Shown one piece after another: positions 37,901 through 44,880 of a stretch of DNA of 64,000 nt. The first letter of the stretch is position 1; each line of letters starts with the position of its first letter. The translations under genes were made by a program, and so were the position numbers. The notes under the pieces were generated by a model. It had not been told where the DNA came from, did no database searches, and saw only the letters and a list, made by a program, of their open reading frames with translations. The DNA comes from Sinorhizobium garamanticum (GTDB lineage Bacteria; Pseudomonadota; Alphaproteobacteria; Rhizobiales; Rhizobiaceae). Where the stretch lies: contig NZ_CP120373.1 of assembly GCF_029892065.1 (NCBI RefSeq), positions 620,001 to 684,000 of the forward strand. Direction: 5' to 3'.

Positions 37901-39515
37901 GCGCGCCGTCACCGGCGGAGAGGGCGTCGATCTCGTGCTGAACTCGCTGTTCGCCGAAGCGATGGAACAAAGCCTCGCGCTGGTGAAGCCTTTCGGCCGG
38001 TTCCTGGAACTCGGTAAGCGCGACTACTACGCGGACAGCAAGATCGGATTGCGGCCGTTCCGGCGCAATGTCAGCTATTTCGGCATCGATGCGGACCAGC
38101 TTCTAGTCAATGCGCCTGCGCTCACCAAACGCATCTTCATGGAAATCGGGGCGCTTTTCGAGGAAGGCAAGCTGACGCCGCTGCCCTACCGCGCCTTCGA
38201 TTTCGATGAAATTGGCAACGCCTTCCGCCTGATGCAGAATGCCGGGCACATCGGCAAGATCGTCGTCCTGCCGCCGGTCGCCGGCAAGCACGAGATCGCC
38301 GTGAAGCCGCATAAGGGCGTCAAAGTGGATCCGGACGGCGTACATCTCGTCGTCGGCGGCATCGGCGGATTCGGTCTCGCAGCCGCCAACTGGCTGGTCG
38401 AGAAGGGCGCACGCAGGATCGCTCTGTGCTCTCGCCGCGGTCAGGCGGACGCCGAGACGAGCGCGATGCTCGCGCGCTGGCAGAAGACGGGCGTGTCCGC
38501 CTCGCTCCATGCCTGCGACATCACCGATGCGGCCGCGGTCGACGGGCTTCTCGCGACGCTTCGCACCGAGGCGCCGCTGCGTTCCGTCGTCCATGCGGCT
38601 ATGGTGCTGGACGACGCCCTGATCAGCAATCTCAACCGCGAGCGCAACCGGCCGGTGATCGACACGAAGGCCAAGGGCGCTGCGATCCTCGACCGGCTGA
38701 CGCGTGACGACGAGCTCGACAATTTCATCCTGTTCTCGTCGGCAACGACGCTTGTCGGCAATCCCGGACAGGCCAACTATGTCGCGGCCAACGGCTATCT
38801 CGAAGGCCTTGCCCGGGCCCGGCGCGCGGAGGGTCTCCCGGGTCTCGCCGTCGGCTTCGGCGCGATCGCCGACGCCGGTTATCTCGCGCAGAACACCGAT
38901 GTGAACGATCTTCTGGCCAAGCGCATCGGCAAGACCGCCTTGAAGTCCCAGGTGGCGCTCGACATGGTCGAAAGCCACATCGCCTCGGATCCCGGCACCG
39001 TCGATGCGGCGGTCGTGATGATTTCGGAGATCGACTGGACGGCCGCGCGCAACCTGCCGGTTGCCCGCAACGCGCTGTTCGAGGTGATCCTGCGCAGCGC
39101 GGACCAGCATTCTTCCGGTGCCGAGGGAACTCATATGGACCTCGTCGCGATGATCGAGGGGAAGTCGCCGCAGGAAGCGGAAGACATCCTGTTCGACCTG
39201 GTGGCAGGCGAGATCGCCGCGATCCTTCGGGTGTCGAAAGATACGGTGACCCGCGGCAAGATCCTGAAGGAAATCGGCCTGGACAGCCTGATGGCGGTGG
39301 AACTCGGAATGAGCTTCCAGCAGAACACCGGCTTCGACATGCCCTTGAGCGGCGTCGCCGACAATACGACGGTGGGCGACGTTGCGCGCAAACTCTATGA
39401 AAAGGTAAGCAAGCGGGACCAGGGTGACGATGGCGAGGCAGCCGATGACCGGCTGGTAACCGAACTTACACAGCGCCACGCCGGGGCGGACAGGGAAAAA
39501 GCACTGAGCCAATGA
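31971..39515 (+). CDS. rkpA: RkpA, single-module reducing polyketide/fatty-acid synthase for K-antigen biosynthesis
   Basis: 2514 residues, one uninterrupted frame (earlier S. meliloti work described this span as several genes rkpA-F). Domains: KS about 1-425 with C171 (DTACSSS), H306 (HGTGT) and H344 (NIGHTEPASG); AT about 520-830 with S617 (GHSVGE) and the specificity block YPFHHP; DH about 890-1160 with H921 (HVVDGKPILP) and D1086 (VDATFHG); a methyltransferase-like region about 1200-1560 with decayed SAM motif (VEFGSVSTGF near 1383); ER about 1775-2090 with HGAAGGVG at 1923; KR about 2120-2300 with VGGIGGFGLA near 2127 and Y2270; ACP about 2400-2475 with S2439 (GLDSLMAVEL). There is no thioesterase. 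All catalytic residues except those of the methyltransferase look intact, predicting a fully reduced acyl chain made iteratively. The C-terminal tail after the ACP is acidic and overlaps rkpG by four bases. Confidence 0.95.
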   Translation: MTVEIIGRACLAPGAKSPEALFKILRQGKCTVSSVPSDRWDLARFWHPVMGVQGKTYSFAAGVLDQIYDFDPAVFGMSQREAMYMDPQQRVLLQLAWRALEDANISIASLHGENVGVYVGASSLDHANLTVEDPAAAGPYFMTGNTLSIVSNRISHIFGLSGPSMTVDTACSSSLVALDQAMRALNAGEIDTAIVGGVNILAHPLPFVGFAQARMLSPEGLCRAYDNDGAGYVRAEGGVVFILRRSDRARRERDRSYAKIVATGVNSAGRTNGISLPSREAQANLLRAIYEGNGIDANQVAFVEGHGTGTKVGDPAEVWSIGTVIGAKRRAPVPIGSIKSNIGHTEPASGLFGMMKAVLALEHNYLPASLHFDTPNEHIDFDGLNVRVTANPIELLRGKRARLAGINSFGFGGANAHVVISDPETVQDEKPAPSSAGHVFMASAHTASSLENLLKEYKASFASASKEETRAMIAASGANRTHMRHRFAARSDHPEDIVRAIANHLEKPGSDIGEVGEAPVKDAKVAFVFSGNGSQWAGMGVEAFRENLHFRQSFTSVSALFKFHSDIVLTDLLTDPELDKKLSDTKVAQPLLFAVQAALSDSLVAMGIQPTAVFGHSVGEIAAAYAAGAVSLVDAVSIVAKRSLHQDLLAGQGTMAAVMLGEEAAEAFAQARGLNGLCVAAVNAHNSVTMSGPAHEISAFRDAARKAKIPVQILDINYPFHHPVIDKAKQSFLSDIPDIAPRRTELTFLSTVTGAALDGTQLDPDYWWKNVREPVRFQAAAEAALELGCRLFIEISPRPILASYVKETIKQAAFPAAVVPTLLRDVGQSGHDPISASMARAVAHGAAVDRPRVYGKRNAFVELPALPFEPVELRPAATTDASDLFGRSARPYRLTGWRGDPNSGSWKNHVDAHLFPDLAEHVVDGKPILPGSGFIEVAVSAAQQYYGNDEVEITNLEIVRPLELSDSRMMELSTILSPETGDIEIRSRERLSEDDWTVHAVARSRKPVPGKNNASPSVAKLAKTASVDPSKAYETAKQFGLDYGPSFQLLSKAVAYGDRIVDVELKAPNGAGHPLVSYSLHPISVDATFHGLVALFDRFTGDKGGAPYIPVRFGSVRVVNAGRPIARATIEIERVSANSIKARFHFFDKSGEAIAHFDDCRFRRTYLRKHKTLDGLSFHYETVLSEMTLPGAKPAAPMPHLLTAPAGGDDSVDNATLLFNAATYRACQEIALKLARGGATIHGDALPGDFAFQCFLTSCLYVLEDAGLSEHQNGVWTVAREFSLPTVAEILGELYGERPDRAVEGVLINNAYAEALSRLDALFAAGPDGDQAHAFSAGFISDATLDHQAVHSVASRQRMERVLGAVERALTAQTTGIPLRIVEFGSVSTGFTRRLADLAARHGASLIVAEPRDNAQRNLEIAFENDAHVRILKKSEFAAIAPFDLAVSASDHLYQLIEDEIALRTALRLMLREGGALAAAVSAPSIFGDFALGLSDGWFARSQTAEFPIGNLAAVPHWQKCLTDLGLRDINVADHECAHGNIILLEARGAAATTASGEPVQAIKAVAGPYLVIQVERAPHDAASMSADAVPVLLAGDMAADVATLQAALGNLGQNPVRAVLVSPATGHASDTDSASLQAHVLALSAFVEALRQRVGDADLSGDDRPRLVIVAPGGAPVASRADGVAVSSGVNSGLWAFARVLQNEYEFLDVHSLDLDGHDKAGLEDGITSALPLLTVSGPNREWLLDKATGLLSEIRAVPGPAVRTEGKTSAFAAATIRQRVSSQVASIAWEEADVPQARQGEIVVAVAATGLNFRDVMWAMGLLPEEALEDGFAGATIGMELSGHVVAVGEGVDDLAVGDAVMAIAPSAFSTHAVVSRAGVAKLPRTISPVAAATVPVAFLTAYYAMVELGRIQAGETILIHGAAGGVGLAALQVAKLKGAKVIATAGTREKRRFLAMLGADHVFDSRSLGFVNDVRAVTGGEGVDLVLNSLFAEAMEQSLALVKPFGRFLELGKRDYYADSKIGLRPFRRNVSYFGIDADQLLVNAPALTKRIFMEIGALFEEGKLTPLPYRAFDFDEIGNAFRLMQNAGHIGKIVVLPPVAGKHEIAVKPHKGVKVDPDGVHLVVGGIGGFGLAAANWLVEKGARRIALCSRRGQADAETSAMLARWQKTGVSASLHACDITDAAAVDGLLATLRTEAPLRSVVHAAMVLDDALISNLNRERNRPVIDTKAKGAAILDRLTRDDELDNFILFSSATTLVGNPGQANYVAANGYLEGLARARRAEGLPGLAVGFGAIADAGYLAQNTDVNDLLAKRIGKTALKSQVALDMVESHIASDPGTVDAAVVMISEIDWTAARNLPVARNALFEVILRSADQHSSGAEGTHMDLVAMIEGKSPQEAEDILFDLVAGEIAAILRVSKDTVTRGKILKEIGLDSLMAVELGMSFQQNTGFDMPLSGVADNTTVGDVARKLYEKVSKRDQGDDGEAADDRLVTELTQRHAGADREKALSQ

Positions 39516-40927
39516 GCAATGACGGAAACGGCCAGACCTTCTCCAAGATGAACAGCAGCCTCAAGGAGAACCTACTGGACAGGATGAGGAACACGCATCA
39601 ATCGTCGGAGCGCAACCGGATGGCGCGCTCGGAACGGGAGTTGCCAGCCCCTCCCCGTCGCCGCCAGGCGCGCTTCGAGGATCTTCCCGAATATAAGCAA
39701 GTGATTACGCAGAAATTCGCGAGCGAGCAGCTGGGCATCGCCAATCCCTTCTATCGGGCACACCAGACGGCTGCCGGCGCGACGACGGTGATCGACGGCC
39801 GCACGATGATCAACTTCGCCTCCTACGATTACCTCGGGCTGAACCGCCACGCCCACGTACTCGACAGAGCGCGCGACACGATCGGGAACTTCGGCATTTC
39901 CGCCTCCGCGAGCAGGCTCGTTGCCGGCGAGCGGCCCGTGCATGTCGAGCTCGAGGAAAAGATCGCGCGCTTCTACGGCGTCGAAGCGGCGGTTTGTTTC
40001 GTCAGCGGCTATCTCACCAACGTTGCCGCCATCAGCTGCCTGATGGGTCCCAAGGATCTCGTCATCCATGACGAGTTCATCCACAACAGCGCGCTCGCCG
40101 GCATCAAGCTTTCCGGCGCCACGCGCCGCCTCTTCAAGCACAACGACACGGCCGATCTCGAGCATGTGCTGCGCACGGTCGCCGGAGAATATCGTCACAT
40201 CATGGTCATCGTCGAAGGCATTTATTCGATGGACGGCGATGTCGCGAACCTTCCTGCCCTGCTGAAGCTCAAGGCCGAATATGGTTTCTGGCTGATGGTC
40301 GACGAGGCCCATTCACTGGGCGTTCTCGGGCCGCACGGCAAGGGGCTCGCCGAACACTTCGGCGTCGATCCCCACGAGGTCGACATCTGGATGGGAACGC
40401 TGTCGAAAACGACGTCGAGCTGCGGCGGCTATATTGCCGGGAACGAGGCATTGGCGGCGGTGCTTAAAGCATCGGCCGGTGGCTTCGTCTACAGCGTCGG
40501 CCTGGCACCGGTGCTCGGCGCTTCAGCGGTCGCAAGCCTCGATATCCTCGAACGCGAACCCGAACGCACCGCGGCGCTCAGGCGCAACGGCGGCCTGTTC
40601 CTCAAGCTCGCCAAGGAAGCAGGCCTCGATACGGGCTTGAGCGGCGGCTTCTCGGTCGTTCCCGTCATCGTCGGCGATTCGTTGCGCGCGGTGCAGCTTT
40701 CCAACGATCTGCTCGCGGCGGGAGTGAATGTGCTGCCGATCATCCATCCTGCCGTACCGGAAGGATCGGCGCGGCTGCGCTTCTTCATTACCAGCGATCA
40801 CACGAAGGAGCAGATCCGCCGTACCGTCGCGCTGACCGCCGAGCGCCTCAAGGATTTGACCGAACGGAATTTCGGGCTTGGCGGAGTCGATATCGAACAG
40901 ATGTTGAAGGCGCTCTCGGCGCGCTAG
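39512..40927 (+). CDS. rkpG: RkpG, alpha-oxoamine synthase (AONS/serine-palmitoyltransferase-like)
   Basis: 471 residues, PLP fold type I. The core (about 75-465) has NFASYDYLGL, HNSALAGIKLSGA, the Asp/His block MVDEAHSLGVLG and the PLP lysine in GTLSKTTSSCGGY. These enzymes join an amino acid to an acyl thioester with loss of CO2. Compared with BioF (about 390 residues) there are about 75 extra N-terminal residues, strongly basic (RMARSERELPAPPRRRQARF). No biotin gene is near, and the ATGA overlap with the synthase rkpA argues that the acyl donor is the RkpA carrier protein. Start at the overlap is preferred; an in-frame Met at 39548 is an alternative. Confidence 0.92.
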   Translation: MSNDGNGQTFSKMNSSLKENLLDRMRNTHQSSERNRMARSERELPAPPRRRQARFEDLPEYKQVITQKFASEQLGIANPFYRAHQTAAGATTVIDGRTMINFASYDYLGLNRHAHVLDRARDTIGNFGISASASRLVAGERPVHVELEEKIARFYGVEAAVCFVSGYLTNVAAISCLMGPKDLVIHDEFIHNSALAGIKLSGATRRLFKHNDTADLEHVLRTVAGEYRHIMVIVEGIYSMDGDVANLPALLKLKAEYGFWLMVDEAHSLGVLGPHGKGLAEHFGVDPHEVDIWMGTLSKTTSSCGGYIAGNEALAAVLKASAGGFVYSVGLAPVLGASAVASLDILEREPERTAALRRNGGLFLKLAKEAGLDTGLSGGFSVVPVIVGDSLRAVQLSNDLLAAGVNVLPIIHPAVPEGSARLRFFITSDHTKEQIRRTVALTAERLKDLTERNFGLGGVDIEQMLKALSAR

Positions 40928-41014
40928 TCATTACGCAATTCCAGGCGGAAAACCGTTACAGACGTGAATTGCAGTGAAACCTCTGTCCCCTTGAGCCGCA
41001 GGCGGAACCTCAGC

Positions 41015-41818
41015 ATGACCCATGTGATCATCACCGGTGGCTCGAGCGGCATAGGCCTGGCACTAGCATCCGTCTACGCGAGCCGGGGCGCACGGCTTTC
41101 TCTCATCGCACGTTCCCGCGATCTTCTGGACCAGGCCAAAGAAATGCTTGTCTCGGAGCATGGTGCAATGGCCGGAGATATCCACGTGGAGGCAGCCGAC
41201 GTTGCCCGCGAGGAAGAAATCGAAACGGCCATTCGACGCTGCACCGAAACATTCGGCCCCTGCGACATTCTCGTGACCTCGGCCGGCATCGTCGAACCGG
41301 CACCTTTCGAGGAGCAGCAAAGCACGATCTTTCGCCGACAGATCGAAACGAACCTCTGCGGCACGGTGCATGCCGTACGCGCCGTCTATCCGGAAATGAA
41401 GCGGCGGCGCAGCGGCCGCATCATGATGATCTCCTCGGGCGCCGGCTTGATCGGTATTCACGGCTATACCGCCTATAGCGCGTCGAAATTCGCGTTGCAC
41501 GGCTTTGCCCAGGCGCTCAGAAGCGAGGCGCGCCGCCACAATGTCGGAGTGTCGGTCAGCTTTCCGCCCGATACCAAGACACCGCAGCTCGCGCGAGAAC
41601 TCGGCCAGCGGCCGCCCGAAGCAACCGTGGTGATGGGGGCGGTGCGGCCCTGGACCGCCGAAGCGGTCGCAAGCAGGCTCGTGAAGGCCATCGACCGGCG
41701 GCGGCCTGAAGTCTATTTCGGCCTTACGCTTTTCCTGCTCGGCCGCTTCGGACCGGCCGTCAGACCGCTCCTCGACTGGTGGTTCGACAGGGCAATCGCC
41801 CGTAATAGTGGACGGTGA
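41015..41818 (+). CDS. rkpH: RkpH, short-chain dehydrogenase (3-ketosphinganine-reductase-like)
   Basis: 267 residues. Rossmann motif TGGSSGIGLA at about 8-17, NAG-equivalent TSAGIVEP, catalytic Ser in MMISSGAGLIGIHG and YSASK near 155. The C-terminal hydrophobic segment (FGLTLFLLGRFGPAVRPLLDW) resembles the membrane-associated tail of 3-ketodihydrosphingosine reductases. In this context it would reduce the ketone formed by RkpG. The start ATG at 41015 follows GGCGGAACCTC; the gene is 88 bases after rkpG. Confidence 0.9.
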   Translation: MTHVIITGGSSGIGLALASVYASRGARLSLIARSRDLLDQAKEMLVSEHGAMAGDIHVEAADVAREEEIETAIRRCTETFGPCDILVTSAGIVEPAPFEEQQSTIFRRQIETNLCGTVHAVRAVYPEMKRRRSGRIMMISSGAGLIGIHGYTAYSASKFALHGFAQALRSEARRHNVGVSVSFPPDTKTPQLARELGQRPPEATVVMGAVRPWTAEAVASRLVKAIDRRRPEVYFGLTLFLLGRFGPAVRPLLDWWFDRAIARNSGR

Positions 41819-41904
41819 AGGCACCGGGGTGCGGCCGCGCTTGTGCCGGCCAACGTTAGCATTTAAGTGTCGAGCGACGGCCTGCTGCCGAGGCGGCGTC
41901 GGCG

Positions 41905-43521
41905 GTGAAATGGCTCAAAGGTATCGGCTTGGCGCTTCTTCCCTTCCAACTGCATGACTACCCGGCAGCGCTGACCCTCTTTTGCTATCTCCTGTCCTGT
42001 GCGGTGATTTTCTTCACGGATCGCTTCGCTCTGCCGGCACGCGAGCGCAGGAGAAACAGGCCTCCCTACGGACGCAATCATGATATCATCGACGCGCTCG
42101 CACGCCTGCCGGTCATAGCACTCGTCTTTGCTGGTTTTTTCGCGATTTCCTGGCGGCCCCTCTATGCCGCTGCCGGAGTCATGAGCTTCTTTATCATCTT
42201 CACCGGCATTTCCCGCGCGAAGTTCAAGTTCATCCGCGAGCCGCTGGTTTTCTCAGACATCGCCCTTGTTGCGGACGTCTTCAAATACAAGACGATCTTC
42301 TACGCGACTTCGCTGAATATCCTGTTCTGGATCGTCGCATTCCTTTACGTGTTCGGCGTCTCCGCACTCTACATGTATTTCGAGCCGAGCATCTTGCCCG
42401 CGGGAGGCAAGTTGTTCTGGATTCTGCTGATGATCCTCGCGGCAAGCGCGCCTTGGGGGCTATTGTTCTATGGTCCGGTGAACCGGCCGACAGCGGCCCT
42501 CGTGCAAAAGCTCGTAAAGGCCGTCAAGGTCAAGACGAATACGGTGCGCTTTGGGACGTTTGCCTCTGTCGTCTTCCATTTCATCATATGGCTGGGCGTG
42601 AAACGCGAAAAAATCGTCGCCGAGCTCTCTGAACGGCTTCGCGCCGTCGTGCTGGATCTGATCGGGCACGAGGAAGCCCCGCTGATCATCGTCTGGCAAT
42701 CGGAATCCTTCATCGACATGCGCCACTTCGGCGTCAAGACGATCAAGCTGCCGACAATCGACCGGCTGCGCAAACAGGCGATACAGTGGGGCCGCCTCAG
42801 CAACGTGTTCGAGGGCGGCTATACCTTGCGTACCGAGTTCGCTGTGCTGAGCGGACTTGTGCCGGACGATCTCCATGTCGATGCGAGCTATCCCTATCTG
42901 CGCGCCTCCCATTACGCAGATGTCGTCTGGCCGGGAAAACTGAAGCGCGCCGGCTGGCATACACACTTCATCCACCCTTATGACCGCACGTTCTTTCTCC
43001 GGCACAAGGCAATGCCACAGCTTGGCTTCGACAAGCTCACCATGCTGGACGCCTTCGACCACAAGCCCGAGCGCGACGGGCTCTATGTGTCCGACGCGAA
43101 ACTGACAGAAAGAGTGATCGCGGAAGTCGAAAAGCTTCCGGAAGACGAAAGCGGCTTTTTCTTCGTCGCGTCCATGGCCAATCACGGCCCGTGGGAGCCC
43201 GGCCGCGTGGACACGCTCACGAATCCCGTCGATATCTACATGGAAATCCTGCAGCAGTCGGATGCTGCCCTCAAGCAGCTGGTCGACAGTCTCAACAAGC
43301 TCGAGCGTCCCGTCTGGCTCGTGTTCTACGGCGACCATGCGCCTCTGCTGAAATCCTTCGCGGACCCGTTCCCGGATCCCCGGACGGACTATTTCATCGT
43401 GCCGCTCGCCAAGGCCCGCCCCGCCCAATCCGGTGCGAAAGCACCCAAGGACGAGGACCCCTGGAACCTGATACGGTCGCTGCTCAGATATGCGAACCTG
43501 CAAAAGGATGCGCTGCAATAG
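41905..43521 (+). CDS. rkpI: RkpI, membrane alkaline-phosphatase/sulfatase-superfamily protein (LtaS-like)
   Basis: 538 residues from a GTG start (GGCGGTGAAATG). Five membrane helices fill residues about 8-190; the rest is an extracytoplasmic phosphatase-superfamily domain with the metal-nucleophile strand LIIVWQSESFID, MANHGPWEP and the metal-binding FYGDHAPLL. Such proteins transfer phosphoglycerol, phosphoethanolamine or related groups from lipids onto surface glycans. In S. meliloti RkpI is needed for K-antigen formation. The donor and acceptor here are not known. It follows rkpH by 86 bases and precedes rkpJ by 15. Confidence 0.88.
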   Translation: MKWLKGIGLALLPFQLHDYPAALTLFCYLLSCAVIFFTDRFALPARERRRNRPPYGRNHDIIDALARLPVIALVFAGFFAISWRPLYAAAGVMSFFIIFTGISRAKFKFIREPLVFSDIALVADVFKYKTIFYATSLNILFWIVAFLYVFGVSALYMYFEPSILPAGGKLFWILLMILAASAPWGLLFYGPVNRPTAALVQKLVKAVKVKTNTVRFGTFASVVFHFIIWLGVKREKIVAELSERLRAVVLDLIGHEEAPLIIVWQSESFIDMRHFGVKTIKLPTIDRLRKQAIQWGRLSNVFEGGYTLRTEFAVLSGLVPDDLHVDASYPYLRASHYADVVWPGKLKRAGWHTHFIHPYDRTFFLRHKAMPQLGFDKLTMLDAFDHKPERDGLYVSDAKLTERVIAEVEKLPEDESGFFFVASMANHGPWEPGRVDTLTNPVDIYMEILQQSDAALKQLVDSLNKLERPVWLVFYGDHAPLLKSFADPFPDPRTDYFIVPLAKARPAQSGAKAPKDEDPWNLIRSLLRYANLQKDALQ

Positions 43522-43536
43522 CGGCGGCGACTGGCA

Positions 43537-44853
43537 ATGACAGCGGACACGACGATCAATCGCTCGACACCAAGGACATTCCTGTTTCTACAGGGTCCCT
43601 CGTCGCCGATCTTTGCCAAGATCGCAGACCGGCTCGAGGCATTGGGCCACACTTGCCTTCGCATCAACCTCAATGTCGGCGACCAGATCTTCTGGCGACG
43701 CGGAGGCGCCTTCAATTACCGCGGTTCCATGTCGGCGTGGCCAGCCTTTGTTGAGGCCTTCATCCGTCGCCGCGCCGTTACCGACCTCGTGCTCCTTGGC
43801 GAAGAGCGCCCCTACCATCAGGCCGCGATCGCCGCTGCCGGCCAGACAGGCGTTGCCGTCTTCATCGTGGAGATGGGCTATTTGCGCCCGGACTGGTTGA
43901 CGCTGGAGCGTGGCGGCATGTCGTCCAACTCGCATTTTCCAGCCGAACCAGACCAGATCCTCAGCGCGGCTGCCGGCCTGCCGGAACCGGACTGGCGGCG
44001 GCGTTACGAGCAGTCCTTCCTCGCCGAAGCAACCTGCGATCTGCTTTACAATCTTCCGAACGTCTTCCTTTTCTTTCTTTTTCCGGGCTATCGCCGGCAC
44101 GGGATATTTCATCCCCTGGCGGAATATGCGGGGTGGCTCTTGCGCCTAACCACGCAGAGGCGGCGACAACGCGCAGCCGATGCCCTCATCCGCTCGCTAG
44201 CCTCGGAGGGCAGCGATTATTTCGTCTATCCGCTGCAGTTGGAGACCGACTATCAACTGCGTGCGCACTCGCCGTTCAACAGCCAGAAGGAAGCGATCCG
44301 CGCGATCCTCGCCTCTTTCGCACACCACGCCCCCGCGGGCAGCAAACTTGCGATCAAGACCCACCCCCTGGACAATGGCCTCATCCGCTGGCGCAAGGTC
44401 GTCGCTGAAGCAGCAGCCAAGACCGGAATCGCGGACCGCGTCGCTTATCTCGACGGCGGCAATCTGGACGCTTTGGCGCAGGGGAGCGCGGGCGTCGTCA
44501 CGGTCAACTCGACCGCCGGTCTGCATGCGTTGAAACAGGGCAAGCCCGTAAAAGTGCTCGGCAGTGCCGTATTCGACATTGCTGGGCTCACCGATCAGCA
44601 GCCGCTGGATGCGTTCTGGCAAACGCCTCGAGGGCCGGATGCCGCCTTGAGTGCGGCCTTGTTCAGATTGATGGCCGCGGCAATCCAGGTGCGCGGTAAT
44701 TTCTATTCGAGCGCAGGCACTAGCGCCGGCGCAAACGCGATCGCGGAGCGTTTGCATCAGGGCGTCGTCAACGAGCCCGGGGCCTTCATCGACCCTCCGC
44801 CCAGGCGAAAACCGGCGAAAAGCGCGCGCCCTGTTGCACTTGGGGGCGGCTGA
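43537..44853 (+). CDS. rkpJ: RkpJ, KpsS-like capsule polysaccharide modification/export protein
   Basis: 438 residues, no signal peptide. Features of the Capsule_synth (KpsC/KpsS) family are FLFLQGPSSPIFAKI at the start, VFIVEMGYLRPDWLTLE, YFVYPLQLETDYQLRAHSPF, IKTHPLDNG and VTVNSTAGLHALKQGKPVKVLG. KpsS-type enzymes are inner-face Kdo transferases that start the linker between capsule chains and their lipid anchor. That fits kpsF (Kdo precursor synthesis) lying just beyond in the opposite direction. Last gene of the rkpA-J transcript. Confidence 0.88.
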   Translation: MTADTTINRSTPRTFLFLQGPSSPIFAKIADRLEALGHTCLRINLNVGDQIFWRRGGAFNYRGSMSAWPAFVEAFIRRRAVTDLVLLGEERPYHQAAIAAAGQTGVAVFIVEMGYLRPDWLTLERGGMSSNSHFPAEPDQILSAAAGLPEPDWRRRYEQSFLAEATCDLLYNLPNVFLFFLFPGYRRHGIFHPLAEYAGWLLRLTTQRRRQRAADALIRSLASEGSDYFVYPLQLETDYQLRAHSPFNSQKEAIRAILASFAHHAPAGSKLAIKTHPLDNGLIRWRKVVAEAAAKTGIADRVAYLDGGNLDALAQGSAGVVTVNSTAGLHALKQGKPVKVLGSAVFDIAGLTDQQPLDAFWQTPRGPDAALSAALFRLMAAAIQVRGNFYSSAGTSAGANAIAERLHQGVVNEPGAFIDPPPRRKPAKSARPVALGGG

Positions 44854-44880
44854 CGTCATCGCCCGCCGTTGACGGTCGGA

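Noticed and set aside
39512..40927. RkpG as a biotin-synthesis BioF
   Set aside because: The fold is right but no other bio gene is near, there is a long basic N-terminal extension and the start overlaps a synthase gene; the capsule-locus role fits better.
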